Under the pieces are notes generated by a model. That model searched no databases. It was not told the origin of the DNA and was given only the letters and a program-made list of their open reading frames with translations. Shown piece after piece: positions 35,048 to 43,784 of a stretch of 64,000 bases of DNA (its first letter is position 1; every line of letters begins with the position of its first letter). The stretch comes from Henriciella sp045287255 (lineage in GTDB: Bacteria; Pseudomonadota; Alphaproteobacteria; Caulobacterales; Hyphomonadaceae), in contig NZ_CP137142.1 of NCBI RefSeq assembly GCF_045287255.1, positions 1,798,001-1,862,000 on the forward strand, given 5' to 3'. The position numbers were made by a program, and so were the translations under genes.

Positions 35048-35869
35048 TCAGTCAAAAGCCTCGGCAACCTCTACCGAGGAAGGTCCCTCATGGGACCGCA
35101 GCAAGACAACATAAACCGATGCGACAATAACCATTTCAACATAGTGTTTGAGAAATGCCCAAATCGAGTTGATGACCTTATAGCCAATCAGAACAGTTTC
35201 CCGATCGAAACCACTGCTCATAACCATTTGCAGCACAGCCGTTCGGACAGCACTCTGTAAGGCTGAGAGTAACAGACTAGCAACAACAAAGCAGAGGATG
35301 AACCAGCGCGCGCCACGCGTAAGTTCGAAGCTCTTACGTATAGCACCAAGAGGCCATAACCGTTTATCCGCTGCGGCAAAGGCAGCCACAAAGCATACGA
35401 CGCTCAGATAAATATACGGGATCACGAATAGGATAAAAGCAAACCCAAACAGGACGAAAGCGCACAGCAGGTAAAGCCAAACCGGAAGTATTCCGGGAAG
35501 CACTTTTTCGATGAGAGACTTGGGTGTCAAAAACTCATCTTTTTTCCAGGCCACAGCAGTGACCGATACCACAGCCACCGCTGTAGAAATAAATACGCCA
35601 TAAAGAAGAAGATTAAAGATCTGACTGAGCCCAGACCTCTGCAGCCAGTAGATAATCAGGGAGACTGTATCGTACCCTGCAAAGTCAGGCGCTGGAAGTA
35701 GCGCGTTTTGGAACCAGACATGAAGATTTGGCAACAGATCCAGGTAAGTAAGCCAACTATAGACTTGGCCTGGCAGGACGCTAATCAAGCTTGCCAGCAG
35801 CAACACACCCCATCGCGCACGTACGAATGCAAGGGCCGTCGTCACAAATCCGGAAATAGAAACACCCAT
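35048..35869 (-). CDS. Polytopic membrane protein, YciC/GPDPase-membrane-domain-like
   Basis: This 273-residue protein has about six membrane helices and no signal peptide. The segment LWPLGAIRKSFELTRGARWFILCFVVASLLL resembles the conserved part of the glycerophosphodiesterase membrane-domain and DUF975/YciC groups, where a basic amphipathic turn precedes two helices. Start ATG 35869. It is convergent with the SIMPL gene and about 90 bp from the redoxin gene. Function unknown; family assignment is tentative. Confidence 0.65.
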   Translation of the reverse strand: MGVSISGFVTTALAFVRARWGVLLLASLISVLPGQVYSWLTYLDLLPNLHVWFQNALLPAPDFAGYDTVSLIIYWLQRSGLSQIFNLLLYGVFISTAVAVVSVTAVAWKKDEFLTPKSLIEKVLPGILPVWLYLLCAFVLFGFAFILFVIPYIYLSVVCFVAAFAAADKRLWPLGAIRKSFELTRGARWFILCFVVASLLLSALQSAVRTAVLQMVMSSGFDRETVLIGYKVINSIWAFLKHYVEMVIVASVYVVLLRSHEGPSSVEVAEAFD

Positions 35870-35962
35870 TACGCAAGACCATGACCTAATCCCTGATAGC
35901 GCGCAATCCTACGTTCAAACGCCCTAATCTACGGGCACGGAATTCTTTGAGAGGTGCAGAGC

Positions 35963-36550
35963 TTAGCTTTGTGGTGCCACACATCCTTCATCTGTACAGC
36001 TGGTTGTGGCGGCGGTCTCGTATCGTGAGGCTGGAGAGAGAGGGGGGCCATCCTCCCTAAGCAGTGACATGATTTCAGCGCCCAGAACCATGTCATCGTC
36101 ACGGCCGAACTTGTGCTTGCGAATATAGCCATTGCGGTCGATCAAAATCGTTGTGGGCGTCCCTCGCATACCATATGCGGACATGGTCAGCGGTAGCCCG
36201 GATGCCCCTGACGACTTGTCGATACCAATCGGGAAGCTCAGACGGTATTCATGCACAAACGCTTCCAAAGCCGCCTGTGTACCCTGAGCTTCATGATGCT
36301 CAAAGACCGAGTGCAAACCAATCACGGCCACATCATTCTGATGAAAGAGCTGATGGACTTTCTGCGCCTGTGGCAGGCTGTGGGCCACACATGACGGGCA
36401 GAGCATCTGGAAAGCTTCCAGGACGATGACCTTGCCTCTCAGAGTCTCCAGGCTGTGGGGTTGGTTGGCATTGATCCACTGGCTGATCGACCAAGCTGGC
36501 GCCTTTCGCGGGCTGGCTAAAGAGTCTGACTGTTTCATATTCTCGCTCAT
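35963..36550 (-). CDS. TlpA/AhpC-TSA-like redoxin
   Basis: This 195-residue thioredoxin-fold protein has the active site LCPSC (C51, C54), the AVIGLHSVFEHHE strand and helix, and the cis-proline loop RGTPTTILIDRNG. A second cysteine pair sits at the C terminus (SCTDEGC). There is no signal peptide, so it probably works in the cytoplasm in thiol-disulphide exchange or peroxide reduction. It starts at ATG 36550 (an in-frame ATG four codons later is possible) and diverges from the MarR gene with an 83-bp gap, so the regulator may control it. Confidence 0.85.
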   Translation of the reverse strand: MSENMKQSDSLASPRKAPAWSISQWINANQPHSLETLRGKVIVLEAFQMLCPSCVAHSLPQAQKVHQLFHQNDVAVIGLHSVFEHHEAQGTQAALEAFVHEYRLSFPIGIDKSSGASGLPLTMSAYGMRGTPTTILIDRNGYIRKHKFGRDDDMVLGAEIMSLLREDGPPLSPASRYETAATTSCTDEGCVAPQS

Positions 36551-36633
36551 AAGTTTTTACTCGAAACTATACTAGCGTTAACGCATATGATGCGGCCTTG
36601 CAATATATGTTTTTAGTCGATACCAAATGAGGC

Positions 36634-37191
36634 ATGACAACACTATCAGTGACTCATGTGATCGAGCGCCTCATACGCCTTCTAACCAATGAGGCCTATT
36701 CCGAAGGCCTGAATCCAACGCAGTGGGAGGTCCTGCGCTACCTTGCCAAGGCGAACCGATTTTCCCGCACCCCCGGTGCTTTACGCGCCTATTTGGGCAT
36801 CACGAAGGGAACTATCTCCCAAACGGTAACGGCACTTGTCCGGAAGGGATTTGTCAGCAAGACGCATGACCAGCGCGATAAGAGAATCATTCAACTCGCC
36901 CTGACCGAAGCCGGACACACTGTCCTGCAAAACGACCCATTGCATAAGCTGGAACAGGCAATCCACGGGATGACCGACACCCACCGGGCGCAGTTATCAG
37001 AAACAACACAGCAAGTTCTGGTGACAATGCTAGAGGCAAGAGGTGGACATCCTTTTGGAGCCTGCAAAACGTGTAAATACTTCACGGAGGTTCACGCTAA
37101 CGGGGCGCCTCACTTCTGCGGGCTGTTGAATACGCCGCTCACCACGCAGGATAGCCAGCACATTTGTGTTGAGCAGATTGGAGCCCTTTGA
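36634..37191 (+). CDS. MarR-family transcriptional regulator with C-terminal cysteine cluster
   Basis: This 185-residue protein has a winged helix-turn-helix of the MarR type (LNPTQWEVLRYLAKA, LGITKGTISQTVTALVRKGFV, wing THDQRDKRIIQLALTEAG). The C-terminal 45 residues are an addition with four cysteines, C144 and C147 (GACKTCKYF), C162 (HFCGLL) and C178 (HICVEQ), spaced like a zinc or iron-sulphur ligand set. This suggests a redox- or metal-sensing switch. Its stop overlaps the start of the MOSC gene by one base (TGATG), so both are one operon. Confidence 0.88.
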   Translation: MTTLSVTHVIERLIRLLTNEAYSEGLNPTQWEVLRYLAKANRFSRTPGALRAYLGITKGTISQTVTALVRKGFVSKTHDQRDKRIIQLALTEAGHTVLQNDPLHKLEQAIHGMTDTHRAQLSETTQQVLVTMLEARGGHPFGACKTCKYFTEVHANGAPHFCGLLNTPLTTQDSQHICVEQIGAL

Positions 37192-37886
37192 TGAGTTTAC
37201 CCACTAGCCGCATCTCAGGCCTGTTTGTCGGTAAGGTTGAAACCCTATGGGAGGGCAAACCACCATCCGCCATTAATAAGCAACCGGCCACAGGCCCCTT
37301 GCATGCTGAAGCCCACGGGTTCGTCGAGGACAGACAAGCTGACCTCAAAGTTCATGGCGGCGCGGAGAAAGCCATCCATCACTATGCCGGTGACCATATG
37401 GCGTTCTGGCAGGCAGAATATCCGGATCATGCACGCAGTTTCAAACCTGGCTGCTTTGGCGAGAATATATCAACAATCGGCCTGACCGAGGAGAATCTCT
37501 GCCTTGGGGATATCTTGCTGATCGGCAGCCTGCGCGCACAGGTCTGCCAGGGGCGCCAACCTTGCTGGAAACTGAATGCGCATACCGGGATCGACTCGAT
37601 GGCGCACAAGTTTCAAGTCACAGGCAAAACCGGATGGTACTATCGTGTTCTGGAAGAAGGGTCTGCGGCCGTCGGGGACGAAATACGTGTGACGGAACGG
37701 CTCTACCCGGATCTCCCGATTTCAGTCGTGACAATGGCCCGCTTCAATCCACGCCTCGATCCAGCGACTGCGGAAAGCCTTAGCAAGCTGGAAGCCCTCT
37801 CGAAAAACTGGCGGAGCGCTTTCGCGAAGAAGGCTGACAAGCACTATCGCGAGAACACAGATCAGCGCCTGAAAGGCGGACACTGA
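37191..37886 (+). CDS. MOSC-domain protein, YiiM-like
   Basis: This 231-residue MOSC protein matches YiiM: GLFVGKVETLW at the start, DLKVHGGAEKAIHHYAGDH, FGENIST, and the conserved cysteine in CQGRQPCWKLN, followed by GWYYRVLEEG. YiiM-type proteins use molybdenum cofactor and protect against N-hydroxylated bases. Start ATG 37191, coupled to the MarR gene. Together with the divergent redoxin it makes a small stress-response-looking group; that role is inference. A bidirectional terminator follows. Confidence 0.9.
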   Translation: MSLPTSRISGLFVGKVETLWEGKPPSAINKQPATGPLHAEAHGFVEDRQADLKVHGGAEKAIHHYAGDHMAFWQAEYPDHARSFKPGCFGENISTIGLTEENLCLGDILLIGSLRAQVCQGRQPCWKLNAHTGIDSMAHKFQVTGKTGWYYRVLEEGSAAVGDEIRVTERLYPDLPISVVTMARFNPRLDPATAESLSKLEALSKNWRSAFAKKADKHYRENTDQRLKGGH

Positions 37887-37930
37887 CCTGCATTTGAATC
37901 CGGGTACCTGAATACCCTTCAGCCCAAAGA

Positions 37931-37960
37931 AAAACCCGCAGCCTGTTGGCTACGGGTTTT
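37931..37960. terminator. Bidirectional terminator between the MOSC gene and rplQ
   Basis: AAAACCCGCAGCC pairs with GGCTACGGGTTTT around a 4-base loop. T runs follow on both strands, so it can end the plus-strand MOSC operon and the minus-strand ribosomal operon. Confidence 0.85.
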
Positions 37961-37985
37961 GATAATCTGGAGGTGAACCGAAGCC

Positions 37986-38408
37986 CTACTCTTCCATCAT
38001 TTCCATTTCAGCTTCGTGGCGCGCACGGTCAGCAGCGCCGCGAGCATCTTCATCACGATCAACCAGTTCGATGACGGCGCGAGGTGCGTTGTCGCCAAAG
38101 CGGTAACCGGCCTTCAGAACACGGGTATAACCACCATTGCGGTCTTTATAACGCTCACCGAAGACTTCGAAGAGCTTCTTCACGGCTTCCTTGTTACGCA
38201 CCTTGGAGATCGCCTGACGACGGGCGTGCAGGTCACCCTTTTTGGCCAGCGTGATCAGCTTGTCCATAAAAGGCTTCATTTCTTTCGCCTTTGGCAGGGT
38301 CGTCACGATCTGCTCGTGCTCGATCAGGGACGCCGCCATGTTGGCGAACATCGCTTTGCGGTGCGAAGCGGTGCGGTTCAATTTGCGATGTGCAATGCCG
38401 TGGCGCAT
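37986..38408 (-). CDS. rplQ: 50S ribosomal protein L17
   Basis: L17 is a core large-subunit protein near the exit tunnel. The 140-residue protein starts MRHGIAHRKLNRTASHRKAMFANMA, the typical bacterial L17 opening, and continues with DRARHEAEMEMMEE, an acidic end usual in alphaproteobacteria. It is the last gene of the alpha operon (rpsM-rpsK-rpoA-rplQ), 36 bp after rpoA, and is followed by a terminator at 37931-37960. Confidence 0.97.
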   Translation of the reverse strand: MRHGIAHRKLNRTASHRKAMFANMAASLIEHEQIVTTLPKAKEMKPFMDKLITLAKKGDLHARRQAISKVRNKEAVKKLFEVFGERYKDRNGGYTRVLKAGYRFGDNAPRAVIELVDRDEDARGAADRARHEAEMEMMEE

Positions 38409-38444
38409 GTCAGTCTCCGTTGTGGGCCTTCGCAGGCCTACTCC

Positions 38445-39482
38445 TTAAAGGTGGTCGTCGTATTTCTTGGCGAGGGCTTCAATGTCCTCTGGTGGCCAGT
38501 CCGGCACATCCATGCCGAGGTGCAGGCCCATACCAGCGAGGACTTCCTTGATCTCATTCAGAGACTTGCGGCCGAAGTTCGGTGTCCGCAGCATCTCTGC
38601 TTCAGATTTCTGGATCAGATCGCCAATGTAAACAATGTTGTCATTCTTCAGGCAGTTGGCAGAGCGAACAGAGAGTTCAAGCTCGTCAACTTTCTTGAGA
38701 AGGACTGGGTTGAAGCCGAGATCACTCTCTTCAGTCTGTGTCCCGCTATCGCTCTCTGGCTCATCAAAGGTGATGAAGAGCTGAAGCTGATCCTGCATGA
38801 TACGCGCAGCATAAGCCACAGCATCCTCAGGTGTGATAGACCCATCGGTTTCGATGGTCAGGGTCAGCTTGTCATAGTCGAGAACGGTGCCCTCACGGGT
38901 GTCTTCAACCTGATACCCAACGCGGCGAACCGGTGAATAGATCGCATCGATCGGAATATAGCCGATAGGCGCATCCTCAGGACGGTTCTCGCTTGCTGGG
39001 ACATAGCCTTTGCCCGTCGCAATAGTGAATTCCATGTGCAGGTCAGCACCATCATCCAGCGTACAAATCACGTGATCTGGATTAAGGATTTTAACGTCGC
39101 CCGGAGTTTCGATCTGACCGGCTTTTACCTCACCTGCGCCACTGGCTTTCAGGATCATGCGCTTCTGGCCTTCGCCCTGCATGTCCACAGCCACCTGCTT
39201 CAGGTTCAGGATAATCGTCGTGACGTCTTCACGAACACCTGGAATTGAAGAAAACTCGTGCACAACGCCGTCAATCTGAACGCCAATAATCGCAGCGCCC
39301 TGAAGCGAAGACAGGAGAATACGGCGCAGAGCATTACCAAGGGTCGTTCCGAAGCCACGCTCAAGCGGCTCAACAGTCAGATTGGCAACACGGTTACCAT
39401 CACGTCCTGGCACCACAACCGGGCGGTTCGGACGAATGAGGGCTTTCCAGTTACGGTCGTTTACAACAGCAGTATCGGCCAT
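38445..39482 (-). CDS. rpoA: RNA polymerase subunit alpha
   Basis: The 345-residue alpha subunit has an N-terminal dimerisation domain (VEPLERGFGTTLGNALRRILLSSLQGAAI) and a C-terminal domain that contacts UP elements and activators (LELSVRSANCLKNDNIVYIGDLIQKSEAEMLRTPNFGRKSLNEIKEVL). The dimer nucleates polymerase assembly. It sits between rpsK and rplQ, the standard place. Confidence 0.98.
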   Translation of the reverse strand: MADTAVVNDRNWKALIRPNRPVVVPGRDGNRVANLTVEPLERGFGTTLGNALRRILLSSLQGAAIIGVQIDGVVHEFSSIPGVREDVTTIILNLKQVAVDMQGEGQKRMILKASGAGEVKAGQIETPGDVKILNPDHVICTLDDGADLHMEFTIATGKGYVPASENRPEDAPIGYIPIDAIYSPVRRVGYQVEDTREGTVLDYDKLTLTIETDGSITPEDAVAYAARIMQDQLQLFITFDEPESDSGTQTEESDLGFNPVLLKKVDELELSVRSANCLKNDNIVYIGDLIQKSEAEMLRTPNFGRKSLNEIKEVLAGMGLHLGMDVPDWPPEDIEALAKKYDDHL

Positions 39483-39515
39483 GGGGCCTCCTCGAGTGCT
39501 TGAACGGTCAGGCGA

Positions 39516-39905
39516 TTAGACGCGGCGGCGCTTGGGTGGGCGGCAACCATTGTGCGGCACCGGTGTGGTGTCACGAATGGCGGTAACTGCCAGACCTGCG
39601 GCCTGCAGTGCGCGCACAGCGCTTTCACGGCCCGAACCTGGACCTTTAACATTGATCTCAACAGTCTGAAGACCGTGCTCCATCGCTTTCTTGGCCGCAT
39701 CCTCAGCTGCAACCTGCGCTGCGTATGGGGTCGACTTACGAGAGCCTTTGAAGCCCATGGCACCAGAAGATGACCAGGAAATGGTATTTCCCTGCGCATC
39801 CGCGATGGTGATCATGGTGTTGTTGAATGTTGAGTTCACGAAGACGACACCGGAAGAAATGTTCTTGCGGGCGCGACGTGCAACGCGTGTGGTCTGACGA
39901 GCCAT
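39516..39905 (-). CDS. rpsK: 30S ribosomal protein S11
   Basis: The 129-residue S11 lies on the 30S platform and contacts the 3' end of 16S rRNA. Sequence hallmarks are NTMITIADAQGNTISWSSSGAMGFKGSRKSTPYAAQ, PGSGRESAVRALQAAGL and the PPKRRRV end. It lies 12 bp after rpsM and 33 bp before rpoA in the alpha operon. Confidence 0.98.
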   Translation of the reverse strand: MARQTTRVARRARKNISSGVVFVNSTFNNTMITIADAQGNTISWSSSGAMGFKGSRKSTPYAAQVAAEDAAKKAMEHGLQTVEINVKGPGSGRESAVRALQAAGLAVTAIRDTTPVPHNGCRPPKRRRV

Positions 39906-39917
39906 GTTCTACCAGTC

Positions 39918-40286
39918 CTATTTCTTCTTGCCGGCGATCGGCTTGGCCGGGCCCTTACGGGTCCGCGCATTAGTATGTGTGCGCTGTCCACGGACAGGCA
40001 GACGCTTACGGTGACGCAGACCACGATAGCAACCAAGGTCCATCAGACGCTTGATGTTCAGGGACACTTCACGGCGAAGGTCACCCTCTACCATGTAGTC
40101 CTTGTCGATAGTCTCACGAATCTGAATCACTTCCGCATCGGAAAGTTCTGCAACGCGACGCTCTGGTGCGATGCCAATTTTTTCACAGATCTCATCGGCT
40201 TTGGCTGCACCAATGCCGTGGATATAGCGAAGCGCGATTGGAACGCGCTTATTCGTCGGTATATTGACGCCTGCAATACGGGCCAA
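39918..40286 (-). CDS. rpsM: 30S ribosomal protein S13 (TTG start)
   Basis: S13 sits in the 30S head and contacts the 50S subunit and tRNA. Homologues begin ARIAGVNIPTNKRV after the initiator; here that point is reached from TTG 40286, giving 122 residues, the family length, with GGAGA about 7 bases upstream. A longer frame from 40334 would add 16 foreign residues. The end RGQRTHTNARTRKGPAKPIAGKKK is standard. It is the first gene of the alpha operon with its own promoter at 40382-40409. Confidence 0.95.
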   Translation of the reverse strand: MARIAGVNIPTNKRVPIALRYIHGIGAAKADEICEKIGIAPERRVAELSDAEVIQIRETIDKDYMVEGDLRREVSLNIKRLMDLGCYRGLRHRKRLPVRGQRTHTNARTRKGPAKPIAGKKK

Positions 40287-40381
40287 AGCCTGTCTCCTAA
40301 ATATCAAAAAAGAGAGCCGCAGTTCGCACAGCAAAATGAGCGCCGCACGCTTGCAGACTCGACCTCTTAACGAAGTGCGTC

Positions 40382-40409
40382 GTTATAGACGCGAAAGCGA
40401 GTACGTCAA
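40382..40409 (-). promoter_or_regulatory. Promoter of the alpha operon (rpsM)
   Basis: On the minus strand TTGACG (40409-40404) and TATAAC (40387-40382) are separated by 16 bases, about 95 bases before the rpsM start. It lies in the 162-bp gap after adk, the largest gap between consecutive genes of the spc-alpha stretch. Confidence 0.7.
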
Positions 40410-40448
40410 CCGCTGATTCAGCGACAATGGCAGACGCACCCAAACACT

Positions 40449-41018
40449 TTAAACGAGTTCCTTCAATGCCCCATCAATGCTGGCGCTCACCTCATCAATC
40501 GATGCCATGCCATCCACTTCACGAAGTAGACCGCGTTCGGCATAGATTGGAATCAGAGGCGCTGTATCCTCGTTATACTTTTCAAGACGCGTGGAGAAGA
40601 TCTCCGGATTGTCATCCTTGCGGCCCTGTTCTTCAAAACGCTTACTGATCCGCGCCAGAAGCTGGTCCTCATCGACAACCAGACGCAGGACACAATGCAC
40701 AGCGGTGCCACGAGCTTCCAACAGGTCATCAAGTGCCTTGGCCTGACCAACCGTGCGTGGAAAGCCGTCAAAGATAAATCCTGGTGCGCCTTTATGATTG
40801 GTCAGCTGCTCATCAATCAGGCCGATGACGATATCGTCTGAAACCAGACCACCTTCATCGAGGATTTTCGAAACACGCTGCCCCAGCTCAGACCCGGATG
40901 CCCGCGCCGCGCGCAGCATGTCTCCGGTGGAGAGCTGAATAAAGCCATGATCTTGGACAAGGCGCTTGGCCTGCGTCCCTTTACCGGCCGCAGGCGGCCC
41001 AAACAGGATCAGATTCAT
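40449..41018 (-). CDS. adk: Adenylate kinase
   Basis: Adenylate kinase interconverts ATP + AMP and 2 ADP. The 189-residue protein is the short form: Walker A FGPPAAGKGTQAKRL, STGDMLRAA, the FDGFPRTVGQA signature, and a short lid lacking the zinc-binding cysteines. It overlaps secY by 4 bases (ATGA at 41018-41015), the usual secY-adk coupling in alphaproteobacteria. Confidence 0.97.
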   Translation of the reverse strand: MNLILFGPPAAGKGTQAKRLVQDHGFIQLSTGDMLRAARASGSELGQRVSKILDEGGLVSDDIVIGLIDEQLTNHKGAPGFIFDGFPRTVGQAKALDDLLEARGTAVHCVLRLVVDEDQLLARISKRFEEQGRKDDNPEIFSTRLEKYNEDTAPLIPIYAERGLLREVDGMASIDEVSASIDGALKELV

Positions 41019-42376
41019 CTTTTACGTTTTCCTCCCAGCCGGGACTTCTTGATGAGGCCCTCATATTGGTGCGCAATCAGGTGAGACTGAATTTGCGTTA
41101 CCGTATCCATCGTCACCGACACCACGATCAGCAGGCTGGTTCCGCCAATATAGAACGGAATGCCTGGTACATAGCGGCGCAGCACCTCTGGCATGAGACA
41201 CACGAACACCAGATAGATCGCACCGATCGTCGTCAGTCGAGTTAGCACATAGTCGAAGTAAGCGGCTGTATTCTTCCCCGGACGAATGCCAGGGACAAAG
41301 CCACCATACTTGCGCAGATTATCTGCTGTCTCTTCCGGGTTGAACATGATGGACGTGTAGAAGAACGTGAAGAATGCGACGAGCACACCATAGGTGATGA
41401 TATAGGTCCATGTCCCCGGCGCGAAGTTCGTCGCGACCCAGCCCATAACCCCTTCACTGGCAACGGCATTCGGATCAACCGTGCTGCCGCCCATAAAGCC
41501 AACAGCCGTCATTGGCAGCATCAGAATCGCAATCGCGAAGATTGGCGGGATAACACCCGAAGTATTGAGCTTGAGCGGCATAAAGGAAGACTGCCCCTGG
41601 GCCGGCGCATTCGCGGCCTGCTGACGCTTTGGATACTGGATCAATACCCGGCGCTGCGAACGCTCAATAAACACAATGAACAGGGTCAGGGCGATGATGA
41701 GAGCTGCAATACCGATCACAAAGACAACATTGACCCCCTGCTCCCGCGAACCGCTGAACAGGTTGAAGATCGCCTTTGGCATCTCAGCAATGATGCCTGC
41801 GAAGATGATCAGGGAGATACCATTCCCCACACCGCGCGCAGTGATCTGCTCACCCATCCACATCAGGAACATGGTTCCACCTGTAAAGGTGACAACAGCC
41901 GTCAGGATGAAGAACCAGCGTGCAATCTCGTCATAAGCAAAGCCAGACAGCCCAACCGCGATCCCGAAAGACTGAACAACTGCAAAGCCCAGTGTCAGGT
42001 AACGTGTATACTGGTTGATCTGCTTACGACCCGCCTCGCCTTCTTTCTTCAGCTTTTCCAGCGAAGGGACCGAAGATGTCATCATCTGAATGATGATTGA
42101 TGCGGTAATGTAAGGCATCACGTTGAGCGCAAAGACACTCATCCGCTCAACCGCACCACCGGCAAACATGTTCATGCTGCCGAGCATGCCGCCGCCCTGG
42201 GTCGCAAAATATTGCGCAAAGGCAGAAGCATCGAGGCCCGGCAGTGGGATAAACGTCCCGAGCCGGTACAGTACGAGAATGAAGAGTGTGAACAGGATAC
42301 GATTTTGTAGATCCTTGGCTTTGGCAAAGCTGCCAAAGTTCATGTTTCGCGCGAGTTGTTCTTGAGCTGTGGCCAA
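41015..42376 (-). CDS. secY: Preprotein translocase subunit SecY
   Basis: SecY is the channel of the Sec translocon. The 453-residue protein has ten membrane helices, the plug region (FAQYFATQGGGMLGSMNMFAGGAVERMSVFAL) and the family signature GNGISLIIFAGI. The start is TTG 42376 with GGGAG upstream; it gives MATAQEQLARN, the typical alphaproteobacterial N terminus, which an internal ATG 11 codons later would lose. It lies between rplO and adk, as usual. Confidence 0.97.
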   Translation of the reverse strand: MATAQEQLARNMNFGSFAKAKDLQNRILFTLFILVLYRLGTFIPLPGLDASAFAQYFATQGGGMLGSMNMFAGGAVERMSVFALNVMPYITASIIIQMMTSSVPSLEKLKKEGEAGRKQINQYTRYLTLGFAVVQSFGIAVGLSGFAYDEIARWFFILTAVVTFTGGTMFLMWMGEQITARGVGNGISLIIFAGIIAEMPKAIFNLFSGSREQGVNVVFVIGIAALIIALTLFIVFIERSQRRVLIQYPKRQQAANAPAQGQSSFMPLKLNTSGVIPPIFAIAILMLPMTAVGFMGGSTVDPNAVASEGVMGWVATNFAPGTWTYIITYGVLVAFFTFFYTSIMFNPEETADNLRKYGGFVPGIRPGKNTAAYFDYVLTRLTTIGAIYLVFVCLMPEVLRRYVPGIPFYIGGTSLLIVVSVTMDTVTQIQSHLIAHQYEGLIKKSRLGGKRKR

Positions 42377-42470
42377 CGCAGGGCTCCCTTATCCCGAAAA
42401 CAGTTTCGCCGCCAAGATTGGCGGCGAAAGCAGGTTTGTGAAGAGGCTTAGTGGAAAAAGCAGAGAAAAA

Positions 42471-42953
42471 CTACTCTGCTGTGTCTTCTTTGACAGGACC
42501 GGTTACGGTCACTTTTCCGCCAGCCTTCTCGATCGCCTCAATCGCTGCCTTGGAGGCACCTGTGACTGTGATCTTCAGCTTCTTGGGCGCATCGCCCTTC
42601 GCCAGGATACGAACACCGTCTTTGATACGACGGACGATACCAGCAGCAACCAGATCCGCTTCGGTGATTTCACCTTTCAGGTCCAGCTTGCCAGCTTCAA
42701 CAGCCTTGGACAGGATGCCAAGATTGACCCAGGCGTGCTGCTTCTTGTTGCGAGACGTAAAGCCACGCTTTGGCAGACGCATATAGATTGGCATCTGGCC
42801 GCCTTCAAAACCATTGATGGCAACACCAGAACGGGACTTTTGACCTTTGACACCACGGCCACCGGTTTTGCCCTTACCAGAACCAACCCCACGACCGACA
42901 CGATGGCGATTCTTGGTGGAGCCTTCTGCTGGAGAAAGTTCGTTGAGTTTCAT
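42471..42953 (-). CDS. rplO: 50S ribosomal protein L15
   Basis: The 160-residue L15 helps organise 23S rRNA late in assembly. Hallmarks are MKLNELSPAEGSTKNRHRVGRGVGSGKGKTGGRG at the N terminus and the IEAIEKAGGKVTVTG end. It is four bases after rpmD, in standard spc order, with secY about 94 bp downstream. Confidence 0.97.
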   Translation of the reverse strand: MKLNELSPAEGSTKNRHRVGRGVGSGKGKTGGRGVKGQKSRSGVAINGFEGGQMPIYMRLPKRGFTSRNKKQHAWVNLGILSKAVEAGKLDLKGEITEADLVAAGIVRRIKDGVRILAKGDAPKKLKITVTGASKAAIEAIEKAGGKVTVTGPVKEDTAE

Positions 42954-42957
42954 GGGT

Positions 42958-43149
42958 CTATCCCTCGATCACTTCAACAAGGTGAGACACCTTGTTGATC
43001 ATCCCGCGCACAGCGGGCGTATCTTCCAGAGTGCGCTCGCGACCCATCTTGTTCAGACCAAGACCAACAAGGGTCTGGCGCTGATCTGGGGCGCGGCGGA
43101 TCGGGCTGCCGATCTGGCGCACGGTGAGTGTCGCTTTTGCCTTAGCCAT
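42958..43149 (-). CDS. rpmD: 50S ribosomal protein L30
   Basis: This is a 63-residue L30: LTVRQIGSPIRRAPDQRQTLVGLGLNKMGRERTLEDTPAVRGMINKVSHLVEV. The protein is small, binds 23S/5S rRNA, and is lost in some lineages. It is present here between rpsE and rplO in the spc operon, 17 bp after rpsE. Confidence 0.96.
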   Translation of the reverse strand: MAKAKATLTVRQIGSPIRRAPDQRQTLVGLGLNKMGRERTLEDTPAVRGMINKVSHLVEVIEG

Positions 43150-43166
43150 GGCGATCAGATCCTCTC

Positions 43167-43775
43167 TTACTCAGTGGTTGCTTCAGTCGGCTCGGAAACC
43201 GATTCGGCCATACCGGCCTCAGAAGCGCCATCTGTACGGCGGCCAACAATGTCCTGAACTTTCAGGCCACGCTTGGACGCCACAGACCGTGGGCTGGCTT
43301 GCAGCTTCAGCGCGTCAAATGTCGCACGAACCATGTTGTACGGGTTAGACGAACCAATCGACTTACCAACAACATCCTGAATGCCCAGCACTTCCATAAC
43401 GGCCCGCATTGGACCACCGGCGATCACGCCAGTCCCTGGAGGCGCTGCACGGAGCACGACTTTACCAGCGCCGTGACGACCGCGGCCATCATGGTGCAGG
43501 GTGCGGCCTTCACGCAGTGGAACGCGAACCATGTTACGCTTGGCTTCTTCGGTTGCCTTACGGATCGCCTCAGGCACCTCGCGGGCTTTACCCTTACCGA
43601 AGCCTGCGCGACCTTTCTGATCACCAACAACGACGAGCGCTGCAAAACCGAAATTCTTACCGCCCTTCACTGTCTTCGCAACGCGGTTAATGCCGACCAG
43701 CTTGTCAACAAATTCGCTTTGCTCTTCTTCGCGATCGCGGCGACGTCCGCGGCCTCTGCCTCTTTCTTCAGCCAT
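43167..43775 (-). CDS. rpsE: 30S ribosomal protein S5
   Basis: The 202-residue S5 contributes to decoding accuracy. It has FVDKLVGINRVAKTVKGGKNFGFAALVVVGDQKGRAGFGKGKAREV (double-stranded RNA-binding fold), APPGTGVIAGGPMRAVMEVLGI, and a C-terminal tail of about 35 residues rich in Glu and Ser, longer than in E. coli but common in alphaproteobacteria. It begins 10 bp after rplR. Confidence 0.97.
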   Translation of the reverse strand: MAEERGRGRGRRRDREEEQSEFVDKLVGINRVAKTVKGGKNFGFAALVVVGDQKGRAGFGKGKAREVPEAIRKATEEAKRNMVRVPLREGRTLHHDGRGRHGAGKVVLRAAPPGTGVIAGGPMRAVMEVLGIQDVVGKSIGSSNPYNMVRATFDALKLQASPRSVASKRGLKVQDIVGRRTDGASEAGMAESVSEPTEATTE

Positions 43776-43784
43776 GGTGACCTC

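Noticed and set aside
40287..40334. Longer S13 starting at 40334
   Set aside because: The extra 16 residues do not resemble S13 and TTG 40286 gives the exact family N terminus with a ribosome site.
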